Shown here: piece after piece, positions 7,170 to 14,508 of the stretch
Numbering within the stretch: the stretch's first letter is position 1
How the letters are laid out: the number at the start of each line of letters is the position of its first letter
IMG/VR virus record: IMGVR_UViG_3300025543_005580
Coordinates: 1 to 64,000 of that record
Direction: 5' to 3' (one strand)
DNA: 64,000 nucleotides
Source of the DNA: a virus
Made by a program: the position numbers and the translations under genes
The notes under the pieces: model-generated
Told to the model about the DNA's origin: nothing
Database searches by the model: none
The model's input: the letters and a program-made list of their open reading frames with translations, nothing else

Positions 7170-8096
7170 TTAATTACTTAAAGGTGCTTTAATTGCTGTT
7201 GCTGATTGGTAATCTATTAGTTCGTAATCAAACTCACCATTTAAAATATCTACATTGGATAATTTAATAGTCGGTAAATCAAATCCATCTCTACTAATCT
7301 GCTCTTTAGCTTGCTCAACATGGTTATTATATAAATGAACATCACCTAAATTACCGATTAAATCTCCTGGTTTGTATCCTGTTTCTTCACATAACAGCAT
7401 TAGTAACATTCCGTATGATGCAATGTTAAAAGGTAGTCCTAAGAACGTATCAACACTTCTCTGATTCCACATTAAAGATAGTTTACCATCTGCTACATAA
7501 ACTTGGAAGCCGTAATGGCATGGAGGAAGAGTCATCTGATCTAACTCACCTACATTCCAAGCACTAACCATCAATCTTCTACTATCAGGGTTTGTTTTAA
7601 GATCATGGATTAGATTAGCAATTTGGTCAAAATGTTGAGGTATTAGTTTTCCTAATTGAATAGTAGGTCTGCTCCAATATCTCCATTGTGCTCCATAGAT
7701 AGGACCTAACTCACCCCACTTTTTAGCAAACTCATTATTTGTTTTGATTTTGTTGATGAATTCTTCTTGTGTTAAAAAATTACCAATAGGAACACCCGGT
7801 TGCATATTAACTTTTATTACATAGTTTTTATATGCATCACCATTCCAAATGTTACAACCATTGTCAACCAAATACTTAATATTGGTATCTCCTTTTAGAA
7901 ACCACTTTAATTCAGTCATCATAGTTTTAACTGCCATCTTCTTTGTGGTTAACAGAGGAAAACCATCTGACATTTTATGTCTGATTTGCATTCCAAATTT
8001 AGATAAAGTTCCGGTTCCGGTTCTATCTTTTTTTTCTTTTCCATTGTACAGAAGTTCAGCTAAAATACCTCTGTATTGTTCGTCTAATTTATTCAT
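7170..8096 (-). CDS. thyA: Thymidylate synthase (ThyA)
   Basis: 308 residues; converts dUMP to dTMP with methylene-tetrahydrofolate. Motifs in order are KKDRTGTGTLSKFG (R25), the folate-site Trp at NIWNGD (W84), DSRRLMVSAWN, the catalytic Cys in TLPPCHYGFQVY (C193), LGLPFNIASYG with N224 and GDVHLYNNHVEQ. N224 matches the Asn that selects uracil over cytosine, and W84 is kept, which argues against a dCMP hydroxymethylase. It is longer than E. coli ThyA (264) because of an insert near residues 90-125. A uracil-specific hydroxymethylase is the main alternative. It overlaps the AT-hook gene by 8 nt. Confidence 0.92.
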   Translation of the reverse strand: MNKLDEQYRGILAELLYNGKEKKDRTGTGTLSKFGMQIRHKMSDGFPLLTTKKMAVKTMMTELKWFLKGDTNIKYLVDNGCNIWNGDAYKNYVIKVNMQPGVPIGNFLTQEEFINKIKTNNEFAKKWGELGPIYGAQWRYWSRPTIQLGKLIPQHFDQIANLIHDLKTNPDSRRLMVSAWNVGELDQMTLPPCHYGFQVYVADGKLSLMWNQRSVDTFLGLPFNIASYGMLLMLLCEETGYKPGDLIGNLGDVHLYNNHVEQAKEQISRDGFDLPTIKLSNVDILNGEFDYELIDYQSATAIKAPLSN

Positions 8097-8673
8097 ATTT
8101 TCTAGGTCTTCCTCTTTTTCTTTTAATTAATGATTGTTCTGTTTTTAATTTTTTAGAGGGACGACCTCTCATTCGTTTACGATTTTCTGCTGGGGTTTTA
8201 TATAAAAAATTTTCAGCCATATCATAAAAGGAAGCAATGTCACCTGGCCATTTAAGGAATTGTTCCTCAAGTTCCTTATGAGTAATTTTAAACGCTTTAG
8301 TAAAAGCATCATATAATGCTTCCATTCGAGTTTTTTCTTCCTTTTCAAAATCTTCCATCAAACGTTTGTATCGTGCAAGATCAACAGATAATATTTCTAA
8401 TTGATCTGAGTGGTTATGTCGGGATAAATCAACTTTATCCTTAGCCTGATAAAGGGATAATTGTGCTTGCCATATGTAAGATGATGGGTTAAAATCTCCG
8501 TTAGCAATACGATCCTTTAGAGAAGCACGTTTACCTAGTGGGGTAACATTATCAGTATGTGTTCTCCACCACATAAATCTATTATAATTCATCGGCTGTA
8601 AGAGATTGATATGCTCCATAACAGTTTCTAAACTATGATTAATACAACTTTCTTTAATAAATCCGTAACCCAT
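8089..8673 (-). CDS. AT-hook protein, 194 aa
   Basis: 194 residues. The C-terminus has two AT-hook motifs, RMRGRPSKK and RKRGRPRKYE, which bind the minor groove of AT-rich DNA. The N-terminal 150 residues include NYNRFMWWRTHTDNVTPLGKR and a helical, charged region (DLARYKRLMEDFEKEEKTRM) that may be a coiled coil. I do not know the N-terminal domain. Given the AT-rich genome, it may coat or bend phage DNA or regulate transcription; that is inference. Its end overlaps thyA. Confidence 0.75.
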   Translation of the reverse strand: MGYGFIKESCINHSLETVMEHINLLQPMNYNRFMWWRTHTDNVTPLGKRASLKDRIANGDFNPSSYIWQAQLSLYQAKDKVDLSRHNHSDQLEILSVDLARYKRLMEDFEKEEKTRMEALYDAFTKAFKITHKELEEQFLKWPGDIASFYDMAENFLYKTPAENRKRMRGRPSKKLKTEQSLIKRKRGRPRKYE

Positions 8674-8676
8674 AAA

Positions 8677-8958
8677 TTATTTGTCTAATGTATTACCTAG
8701 TTCAACATCTTCCCACTTGATTTTAGCAGTAATTTTGTTATCCAATAAATCATATGAATATAACATCAACCCACTTTTAGTAATTGAGTGAACATTCATG
8801 CTCTTACCAAATATACTTAATTCACTTACTTGACCATCTGAATAATTTGCTTCAGGGTCTTTTGGGGTAAATTCTAATACTTTTTTTATTGAGTATTTGT
8901 TAGGAATAGTAAATTCAAATTTTTCTGTTGCTGTTTCGAAATGTTTTTTTATGTTCAT
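8677..8958 (-). CDS. Hypothetical protein, 93 aa
   Basis: 93 residues starting MNIKKHFETATEKFEFTIPN, mostly short beta strands (KFEFTIP, GLMLYSYDLL, ITAKIKWEDVEL). No catalytic motif or family seen. A terminator and an ATATTTA box lie directly upstream, so it may be the first gene of the transcript running through thyA and the que genes. Confidence 0.65.
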   Translation of the reverse strand: MNIKKHFETATEKFEFTIPNKYSIKKVLEFTPKDPEANYSDGQVSELSIFGKSMNVHSITKSGLMLYSYDLLDNKITAKIKWEDVELGNTLDK

Positions 8959-8980
8959 AACCTTTATTTTTTATTATACC

Positions 8981-8987
8981 TAAATAT
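8981..8987 (-). promoter_or_regulatory. Putative promoter box (TTTTGTATATTTA) before the modification operon
   Basis: The minus strand reads CCCTTTTGTATATTTAGG 22 nt before the ATG of the 93-aa gene. The extended TTTTGTATATTTA also occurs before the gp32-like gene and, almost unchanged, before the 5' nuclease gene. It partly matches the Bacteroidota -7 element TAnnTTTG. The box starts exactly where the preceding terminator's T-run ends. Confidence 0.45.
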
Positions 8988-8989
8988 AC

Positions 8990-9019
8990 AAAAGGGATAT
9001 GGCTAAACCAAATCCCCTT
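8990..9019 (-). terminator. Rho-independent terminator
   Basis: On the minus strand AAGGGGATTTGG pairs with CCATATCCCTT around a TTTAG loop, with one bulged G and a T-T mismatch, followed by TTTT. It would end transcripts coming from the 187/210-aa gene. Confidence 0.6.
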
Positions 9020-9043
9020 GTGGAAGTCTTTAATATATTTTTA

Positions 9044-9676
9044 TTATAATGGATTACCCATTAAAGTTTTAGTGTGTTTTTCACCACCTAAATAACGTTG
9101 ATAAGTTCCATCATCATTCATTTCGATGTTTTTACCTTTCATTACTTTCTGAATAGTTTCTTTATCGGTAACTACTGGAACACCTTTAGCTATAAGAATA
9201 TCTTTTATTTTACCTGAAACTTCAATGTAATGTCCTTTATTTTTAAGCATTATAGCTAAAAAATTAACGGCTAATGATCTTGCTTCTTTAGACCCATCAT
9301 GACCCATAGCTGCTCCTTTTACTCCTGATGATTTTGTTTTATCAACTACAACAGCATCAAATTCTGGGTCATCATCAAAATCTATTACTAGATAATTAGC
9401 ATCACCTTCACTACCATCTACATCTGATGGTGATTGGTAGTTTGGGTTACCTCCTATAGGAGAGTATGCATTATTTATTAAGTCAAATATTTCTTCTGAA
9501 AATTTTGATTTTTCTTCATCTGTAAGGTACTCCCAAGAGTTTTTCTCAAACCCTTCTTCTTCGTGTAATTTACCTTCAGCTAAATATTTTTTTAAATCAA
9601 AGTTCATTTTTGTATTTATTATATGTATCGATAAATATGTCGAGGGGGGTTCTATGTCCGTGTTCCCCCTCTTCAA
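9044..9676 (-). CDS. Hypothetical protein, 187-210 aa, possible acyltransferase-like fold
   Basis: The longest frame has 210 codons, but the better start is codon 24 (ATG at 9605-9607), giving 187 residues beginning MNFDLKKYLAEGKLHEEEGF; this reduces the overlap with the esterase gene from 80 to 11 nt and gives a leader like the neighbours'. The middle has NYLVIDFDDDPEFDAVVV followed by GAAMGHDGSKEARSLAVNFL and then a C-terminal helix and strand region. The GHDGSKEA turn followed by a helix resembles a GNAT acetyl-CoA loop, but this is weak. Similar proteins of unknown role occur in T4-like phages. Confidence 0.65.
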   Translation of the reverse strand: MKRGNTDIEPPSTYLSIHIINTKMNFDLKKYLAEGKLHEEEGFEKNSWEYLTDEEKSKFSEEIFDLINNAYSPIGGNPNYQSPSDVDGSEGDANYLVIDFDDDPEFDAVVVDKTKSSGVKGAAMGHDGSKEARSLAVNFLAIMLKNKGHYIEVSGKIKDILIAKGVPVVTDKETIQKVMKGKNIEMNDDGTYQRYLGGEKHTKTLMGNPL

Positions 9677-10082
9677 TTACAAATCTAGGGTCGTTTTCTA
9701 AAATAATTTTTGTCAATTGAGGAATGATAACATCATCATTCATTCCTAAAAGAATTATTTGACGTTCTTGGAATTTAGTATCAAAACCTAAAATAAAAGT
9801 ATCTAAATCAGGTTCAAAACTACGACTATGAAGTGCTGGGTTTAATAGAATAGCTGGTAAGTTAAATGCTTTAGCAAATTCATGAGCAACATATCCTCCC
9901 ATACTACTACCAATAATTAGATCCGGCTTAAAATTTAATATGATATTATGAATTTTACCATGAAGATCTTCTGCTTTGTAATCAATTTTAGGAGCATATA
10001 CTGCACACTCACTTGCTAAAAACTCAACTTTTGGACCTCCTTGATTGCTTTCAAGACCATGTAAATATAAAACATTTTTCAT
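9597..10082 (-). CDS. Alpha/beta hydrolase, YqiA/UPF0227-like esterase
   Basis: 161 residues. MKNVLYLHGLESNQGGPK is the typical first strand and oxyanion loop, IIGSSMGGYVAHEFA has the nucleophile Ser in G-x-S-x-G, MNDDVIIP supplies the acid, and EEGEHGHRTPL the catalytic His. This is the size and order of YqiA-like esterases. The substrate is unknown; a lysis or cell-surface role is possible because lysis genes follow the same direction upstream. It overlaps its neighbours on both sides. Confidence 0.85.
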   Translation of the reverse strand: MKNVLYLHGLESNQGGPKVEFLASECAVYAPKIDYKAEDLHGKIHNIILNFKPDLIIGSSMGGYVAHEFAKAFNLPAILLNPALHSRSFEPDLDTFILGFDTKFQERQIILLGMNDDVIIPQLTKIILENDPRFVIEEGEHGHRTPLDIFIDTYNKYKNEL

Positions 10083-10345
10083 TATCCTACCTCCATTTCA
10101 AATTGACGTTTTTCATGATCATGCTCACTATAAACGTTAAAATTTAAATAATCACCCATTTTACTATAATCACCAACATAACCGAAATTATTTTTTTCAG
10201 TAGGATCATAAGCAATGATGAATTCATATTCACCTTTAGTAACATACTCTTTAGTATTTACTAACATTTCGAAATGATTAAACTCTTGGAGTGCTTCGTA
10301 TTTTTCTAATTCTGTCATAACTTTTATTTGTGTTTCGTAACTCAT
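10082..10345 (-). CDS. Hypothetical protein, 87 aa
   Basis: 87 residues starting MSYETQIKVMTELEKYEALQ. The first half is helical and the second has strands EYEFIIAYDPTEKNNFGYVG and FNVYSEHDHEKRQFEMEV. No family recognised. A hairpin and an ATATTTA box precede it, so it may start a transcript with the esterase gene. Confidence 0.65.
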   Translation of the reverse strand: MSYETQIKVMTELEKYEALQEFNHFEMLVNTKEYVTKGEYEFIIAYDPTEKNNFGYVGDYSKMGDYLNFNVYSEHDHEKRQFEMEVG

Positions 10346-10353
10346 TTACGGTG

Positions 10354-10360
10354 TAAATAT
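10354..10360 (-). promoter_or_regulatory. ATATTTA box before the 87-aa gene
   Basis: The minus strand reads CGTATATTTACACC 8 nt from the ATG. If this is the -7/-10 element, the message would be almost leaderless. Confidence 0.35.
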
Positions 10361-10369
10361 ACGAACGCT

Positions 10370-10389
10370 CTTTGGGGGAACCAACAAAG
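10370..10389 (-). terminator. Weak hairpin after the membrane-protein gene
   Basis: CTTTGTTGG pairs imperfectly with CCCCCAAAG. There is no T-run after it, so it could be a weak terminator or an RNA end-processing structure. The block ATTAAAGACTTC just before it also follows the gene ending at 9044. Confidence 0.3.
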
Positions 10390-10402
10390 ATTGCAGAAGT
10401 CT

Positions 10403-11497
10403 TTAATTATAAGTTATAGTATTATCTTTAGATAATTTATTGTTTTGTTCTTTTAATTTTTGTTGAGCTACTAATCTCCAATAATGGGCTCTTTCATTAG
10501 CATATTCCTCAGCTTCTTCTCTAGATATCAAACCATCATTATTTTTATCAATATTAGTTTCTTCTTGTTGGGTTTTAGGTTCTTCATCTAAAAGTATTTC
10601 TTCTAAACCTTGATCCCAATCTTCAAGTTCATCTAAACCATCATTTAATGTATTATCTAAATCTGAAAGATCATCGCTATCATTTTTCTTTTTAAGTTGT
10701 TCAAATGCGAAATTAGCAGCAATTACTAGAGCAATTGCTAGAGGATCAAATACAAAAATAATAGTTAATAAAAGATAATTAATTATATTATCCATTGGCA
10801 CTCCTGTTAATCCTGAAAGGTATTTGAGTGGACCTAATTCTCCTGCTATGTCATTATTTGTAGATACTTCCACCATTTCAGTTTCGTAATCAAATAATTG
10901 AGTATTTAGGATGTCAATTCTTGAATTAATTTCTGTTTGACGTTCAATAGCTTGATCTAATTGTTTTTCTAATGCCCTACGAGTTGAACTCGAAGTTGTT
11001 GTAATAATTTGGCCAGTTTCTTTGTCTTTATATTGTATAGTATTGTTTGATAAGCCTAAACGTAAATCAGATACTGCCTCGTTAATGGTACTTTTTTCTG
11101 CATTATATACCGTTAATTGTTCCCTAACATTATCTCGTTTAGTCTCTATTAATGCAATTTGTGAATCTATACTACCTGCTTTAGCTGATGTTTCTTGATA
11201 AGCAGATGAAAGGAAACCATATATCCCCATACTTGTAATTAAAATCAATACAAAACAAGCTACTGAAAGGTAAGTTTTAAGTAATAAAGGAAGTGATTTT
11301 CTATATTGATAAAGTAAGGAAGCAATAACTAATTTTGCTACTTCTAACGAAGCTGCCATAACTATAACAGCAAATGCCGCACCTGCAAATAGCTTGCTAA
11401 GGCCGCTAACTGAATAGAAAGCGGCCGAAGCAGAGACTGACAGGGCAGAGGTTGCTATTAAAAAAGGAAATATCCTTTCTTTTATTTTTTGTATCAT
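10403..11497 (-). CDS. Membrane protein with coiled coil and EF-hand, 364 aa
   Basis: Transmembrane segments are visible near residues 8-28, 33-58 and 72-95 and again near 232-262. Between them lies a predicted coiled coil (SQIALIETKRDNVREQL through RQTEINSRIDILNTQLFDYE, about 110-205). The C-terminal 100 residues are acidic, with a canonical EF-hand loop, DKNNDGLISREE, followed by a basic helix. It overlaps the amidase by 4 nt (ATGA) and so belongs with the lysis genes. It may be a calcium-responsive lysis, exclusion or envelope factor; no specific family recognised. Confidence 0.75.
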   Translation of the reverse strand: MIQKIKERIFPFLIATSALSVSASAAFYSVSGLSKLFAGAAFAVIVMAASLEVAKLVIASLLYQYRKSLPLLLKTYLSVACFVLILITSMGIYGFLSSAYQETSAKAGSIDSQIALIETKRDNVREQLTVYNAEKSTINEAVSDLRLGLSNNTIQYKDKETGQIITTTSSSTRRALEKQLDQAIERQTEINSRIDILNTQLFDYETEMVEVSTNNDIAGELGPLKYLSGLTGVPMDNIINYLLLTIIFVFDPLAIALVIAANFAFEQLKKKNDSDDLSDLDNTLNDGLDELEDWDQGLEEILLDEEPKTQQEETNIDKNNDGLISREEAEEYANERAHYWRLVAQQKLKEQNNKLSKDNTITYN

Positions 11498-12204
11498 ACT
11501 AATTGTTTTTCTTCTACTTCTTTGATCATCTCAAAATGAATTTTAGCAATTCGATCTCTACCTTTTTCACTTAATAAATAAGAATGGCAGTTATCGTAAT
11601 TAGTCATAAAGAAATTTTCACTTAATATAGCAGGCATTACTGTTTTTCTTAACACCCAGAAATTCGATTCTTTATCAGCATCTCCATCCCTTGTATCTTT
11701 TCTCATTTTTTCATTAGGGAATTCATTTTCTGCTTTCTCAGCTAGAACGGATGCTATTATATCGGATTTAGTTTCACCTTCAGAAGTATACACTGACCAA
11801 CCATTAGCTGACTCTTTATTAAAGCCATTTGCGTGAATTGAAACATATATACATTTCCCTCCTTTATCTAATCGTTCACGGTATATATCGTTTGCTTTAT
11901 CTGTACGTTTACGTAATGAAATATCTTCTTGTGTATCTACTAAATTAATACATTCAATTCCTTCTTCAGCGCACATTTTAACTAAACGATCTACAATTGC
12001 TCTATTAAATTCACCTTCAAATAATTGAGATCCATCTTCCCAAATTGGAGATCTTTTTCCTGGGGTTTGGTATTCTCCGTTTATTATTCCTCCATGTCCG
12101 TTATCTAATATCCACAAATAATTGGATTTAGGGGTAGGGCAATGAGGTGTTACTGAGGGATCATATTCAGTATTACATTTAATACATTTTATTAATTTTT
12201 GCAT
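11494..12204 (-). CDS. N-acetylmuramoyl-L-alanine amidase (Amidase_3), endolysin
   Basis: 236 residues. The zinc amidase motifs are ILDNGHGG (H37), FEGEFN (E65), VSIHANGF (H124) and AILSENFFM with the catalytic Glu E196. It cuts the bond between muramic acid and the stem peptide. Before the catalytic domain is a short knuckle, KCIKCN ... PHC (C7, C10, H21, C22), like a small zinc ribbon. There is no signal peptide, so export to the wall would need a holin; two small membrane proteins lie directly upstream in the transcript. Confidence 0.92.
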   Translation of the reverse strand: MQKLIKCIKCNTEYDPSVTPHCPTPKSNYLWILDNGHGGIINGEYQTPGKRSPIWEDGSQLFEGEFNRAIVDRLVKMCAEEGIECINLVDTQEDISLRKRTDKANDIYRERLDKGGKCIYVSIHANGFNKESANGWSVYTSEGETKSDIIASVLAEKAENEFPNEKMRKDTRDGDADKESNFWVLRKTVMPAILSENFFMTNYDNCHSYLLSEKGRDRIAKIHFEMIKEVEEKQLV

Positions 12205-12416
12205 TAATCTTTTGATTTTGGTACAAATTTTTCAACAACAGTTCCAAATACAGTTGCTATAGTTAAATATTCAATTGCTGATATTGTTGCAGTTTTATTT
12301 TCTTCTTTACAAATAAATAGGTATATTACTAAGGATATAAAACCGATAGTACCTAATACACGTTTATGTGAGGTACCACCTGTTCCTACAAACATGTTTA
12401 TAAAGAAATTTTTCAT
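12204..12416 (-). CDS. Small membrane protein, holin candidate, 70 aa
   Basis: 70 residues with two hydrophobic segments: VLGTIGFISLVIYLFI (about 21-37) and AIEYLTIATVFGTVV (about 47-61), separated by a polar turn and followed by a basic tail KFVPKSKD. This is the size and topology of class II holins. Its ATG shares one base with the endolysin-proximal junction, and it overlaps the next membrane protein by 4 nt. Family not recognised; the function rests on context. Confidence 0.65.
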   Translation of the reverse strand: MKNFFINMFVGTGGTSHKRVLGTIGFISLVIYLFICKEENKTATISAIEYLTIATVFGTVVEKFVPKSKD

Positions 12417-12616
12417 GCTTTTTTAATTAATTTTTTTAATAAATCCCAGTTACGAGTAGCAAACACACCAAATGCAAATCCAGCGTATATTTTGTAACCA
12501 AAGGCCCAAAGACCTAAACCTACTAATAAACCTAAAATACCTTCAACTCCGTTAGCTAATACCCAATCTTTAACGATTGCAATAATTTTTTTAATAAAAT
12601 CTAATAATTTTTTCAT
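12413..12616 (-). CDS. Small membrane protein of the lysis group, 67 aa
   Basis: 67 residues. A basic amphipathic start (MKKLLDFIKKIIAIVKDWVL) is followed by a hydrophobic region, GILGLLVGLGLWAFGYKIYA, and a basic end, KKLIKKA. It could be a second holin, an antiholin or a pinholin-like peptide. It is the first gene of the lysis group after a strong terminator. Confidence 0.6.
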   Translation of the reverse strand: MKKLLDFIKKIIAIVKDWVLANGVEGILGLLVGLGLWAFGYKIYAGFAFGVFATRNWDLLKKLIKKA

Positions 12617-12649
12617 AATAATTTATTTTTAATGTGTGGTTATACATAT

Positions 12650-12678
12650 AAAAAAAGAGGAGCTAATGCCCCTCTTTA
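12650..12678 (-). terminator. Rho-independent terminator after the lipoprotein gene
   Basis: The minus strand reads AAAGAGGGGC-ATTA-GCTCCTCT followed by seven T. It separates the lipoprotein gene from the lysis genes. Confidence 0.75.
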
Positions 12679-12682
12679 ATTA

Positions 12683-12721
12683 TTAGAAAATTTCAAATAT
12701 TAATAATAATACTTTTTTCAT
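12683..12721 (-). pseudogene. Stub copy of the lipoprotein signal peptide start (12 codons)
   Basis: ATG AAA AAA GTA TTA TTA TTA is repeated exactly from the start of the lipoprotein gene (upstream copy at about 14232-14253). It then diverges and stops after 12 codons (MKKVLLLIFEIF). It begins within the lipoprotein gene's last bases. It looks like a leftover of a second lipoprotein gene or of recombination between two. Confidence 0.4.
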
Positions 12722-14253
12722 TGTTTTTTATTATTTAATTCTTTACCTAATTCCATAAGTGGAACTGGGGTACCAACAGGATAAGGTTTACCCTCTATTG
12801 CTGCTGTAATTGATTTCATACCGGATTTTACGGGAATTGCTTTACGTAGTGGAACAGCTGCTTCATTTAATGGTCCAAAACATCTAGCTAAAATAATACC
12901 TGTTTCTGTAGTGTCAATAATTTGACAAGGCATACAGAACATATTACTTTCACTTGTATGTGCTGAATCTGTATTTACTATAAATGAACGATTACTTGGT
13001 TTCATCATTTCCCAACTCATAGTTGCTGGGTTGAATTGAGGAATATAAGTTGATGTATCAAAATAATGATATAGTGACCAAACTGAGCTACCATCCCATC
13101 TTGTACTTCCATCATTTCCTGGAAATTGGAAATCTTTTTCAACGCTAAATTGACCTTCAGTACCCATAACTTTACCCCAACTTGGACTTACACCATACAT
13201 TGCTAGATTTGAAATTGATGTATCTGGAAAAACAGGGCAAATAGCACATCCTTCAGCATACATTTCACCTTGAACCATAATTGAGTCACCAGTTGGTACA
13301 GCACCTGATGCTCCACAAAATGCATAATAACCTTCGTGTAGTCTTACTATACTTTTTTCTTCACGTAAATTATCTCCTTCTTGTCCTATTTCTTCAACTA
13401 CACTTTCTGCAGTTACTCTAATATTTGATATTTTAAAAGTACCATCACATACGTTAGACCAATCTTTACAAGCAGGGTCATTGTAGTTATACCATTCATT
13501 CCCATTAATTTGATATTGGTCTGGTGAATATCCTTGCCAGTATGAGGCTACTATAGACCACCCGCTTTCCATGGTAGCTTTTAAATCATTAAGATTATCA
13601 ATACTACTATCATTACCTTTAGTATGTGATAGAAAATCATACACTACAACACTATTGCTACCTTGGGAGTAAGTAACAGTCATATTAGTATAATCCGTAT
13701 TAAAATCAATTGTAATATCAAATGGTTTTGTTGGGTCTATTTTAGTTGCATCATTAACTCCACTTCCAGGATTAGATAAATAATCTTGCTTCCAGCAACT
13801 GTTTGTATTTATTGAATTTAAATAAGAAAATTCTAAACTTTCTTTATTAGATGAATTACTTGAACCTAAATGAACTGTAGTTTGGGAAAGTACATTTCCG
13901 TTAGTTTCCATAAAGTCAATCTCGTTACAATATGTAGATGATCCCCCAGCATCACAATACCCCGGACCACCATTTACCATATAAAATGATGCATTTACAA
14001 AATTTAAATTGTTTAAACCCGATAAATCTACAGTAGCTGTAACTTTAGTTACGTTTTTGTATTTTTCAATAGATTGAACTCTACCTTCTCTAAAATCAAT
14101 TGACCCATCAGAGTTAATTGTAGGAACTACACCACAATATTGACCTTGAACTCCATTAAATGTTGGAGTAAATGTGGTTGTAGTTAGTGGTGATTTGTTG
14201 TTACAACTAAACAGCATTGTAGCTGTCACCATTAATAATAATACTTTTTTCAT
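12718..14253 (-). CDS. Exported lipoprotein with possible glucanase/lectin-like domain, 511 aa
   Basis: The signal peptide is MKKVLLLMVTATMLFSC with a lipobox L-F-S-C and Cys17 as the lipidated residue, followed by NNK. The N-terminal half contains NASFYMVNGGPGYCDAGGSS, YCNEIDFMETNGN, FDITIDFNTDYTNMTVTY and WSIVASYWQGYSP, a pattern of strands with paired acids (E-x-D-x-x-E) that recalls concanavalin-A-like glycanases of the GH16/GH7 type; this is tentative. The C-terminal half (about 290-511) is beta-rich, with several Cys (AFCGASGAV, GCAICPVF, MFCMPCQII). A phage-encoded outer-membrane lipoprotein could block superinfection or alter the surface. Flanked by a terminator downstream. Confidence 0.75.
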   Translation of the reverse strand: MKKVLLLMVTATMLFSCNNKSPLTTTTFTPTFNGVQGQYCGVVPTINSDGSIDFREGRVQSIEKYKNVTKVTATVDLSGLNNLNFVNASFYMVNGGPGYCDAGGSSTYCNEIDFMETNGNVLSQTTVHLGSSNSSNKESLEFSYLNSINTNSCWKQDYLSNPGSGVNDATKIDPTKPFDITIDFNTDYTNMTVTYSQGSNSVVVYDFLSHTKGNDSSIDNLNDLKATMESGWSIVASYWQGYSPDQYQINGNEWYNYNDPACKDWSNVCDGTFKISNIRVTAESVVEEIGQEGDNLREEKSIVRLHEGYYAFCGASGAVPTGDSIMVQGEMYAEGCAICPVFPDTSISNLAMYGVSPSWGKVMGTEGQFSVEKDFQFPGNDGSTRWDGSSVWSLYHYFDTSTYIPQFNPATMSWEMMKPSNRSFIVNTDSAHTSESNMFCMPCQIIDTTETGIILARCFGPLNEAAVPLRKAIPVKSGMKSITAAIEGKPYPVGTPVPLMELGKELNNKKQ

Positions 14254-14261
14254 TTTTGTTT

Positions 14262-14462
14262 TTATTTAATTACTTTTATAATTTTTGTTTCTGAAACTGC
14301 TGATACTTCATATTCCATACTTACCCCTTCAAAGTCTTTTACAACTTTAACTTCAGCATCGGTAACAGATACTGCATCTACTAAATAAGACTCAATTGTC
14401 TTTTTCATTTTACCATTTTCGTCTTCATGACGAATTTTTACTTTTGCAATGTAATAACTCAT
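14262..14462 (-). CDS. DUF4494-like small protein, 66 aa
   Basis: 66 residues: MSYYIAKVKIRHEDENGKMK, then TIESYLVDAVSVTDAEVKVV. The order 'kVry...dG..kk..e.YLvdA.s.teAE' is that of DUF4494, a family I know mainly from Bacteroidota and their phages. Function unknown. It lies 8 nt upstream of the lipoprotein gene and is a host-range clue. Confidence 0.7.
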   Translation of the reverse strand: MSYYIAKVKIRHEDENGKMKKTIESYLVDAVSVTDAEVKVVKDFEGVSMEYEVSAVSETKIIKVIK

Positions 14463-14508
14463 TTTTTATTTATTTTTATTTATTAATTTTATATATATTC
14501 AAGACCCA

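Noticed and set aside
7170-8096. ThyA as a dCMP hydroxymethylase
   Set aside because: N224 and W84 of the thymidylate synthase pattern are present; an Asp would be expected for cytosine. A dUMP hydroxymethylase is not fully excluded.
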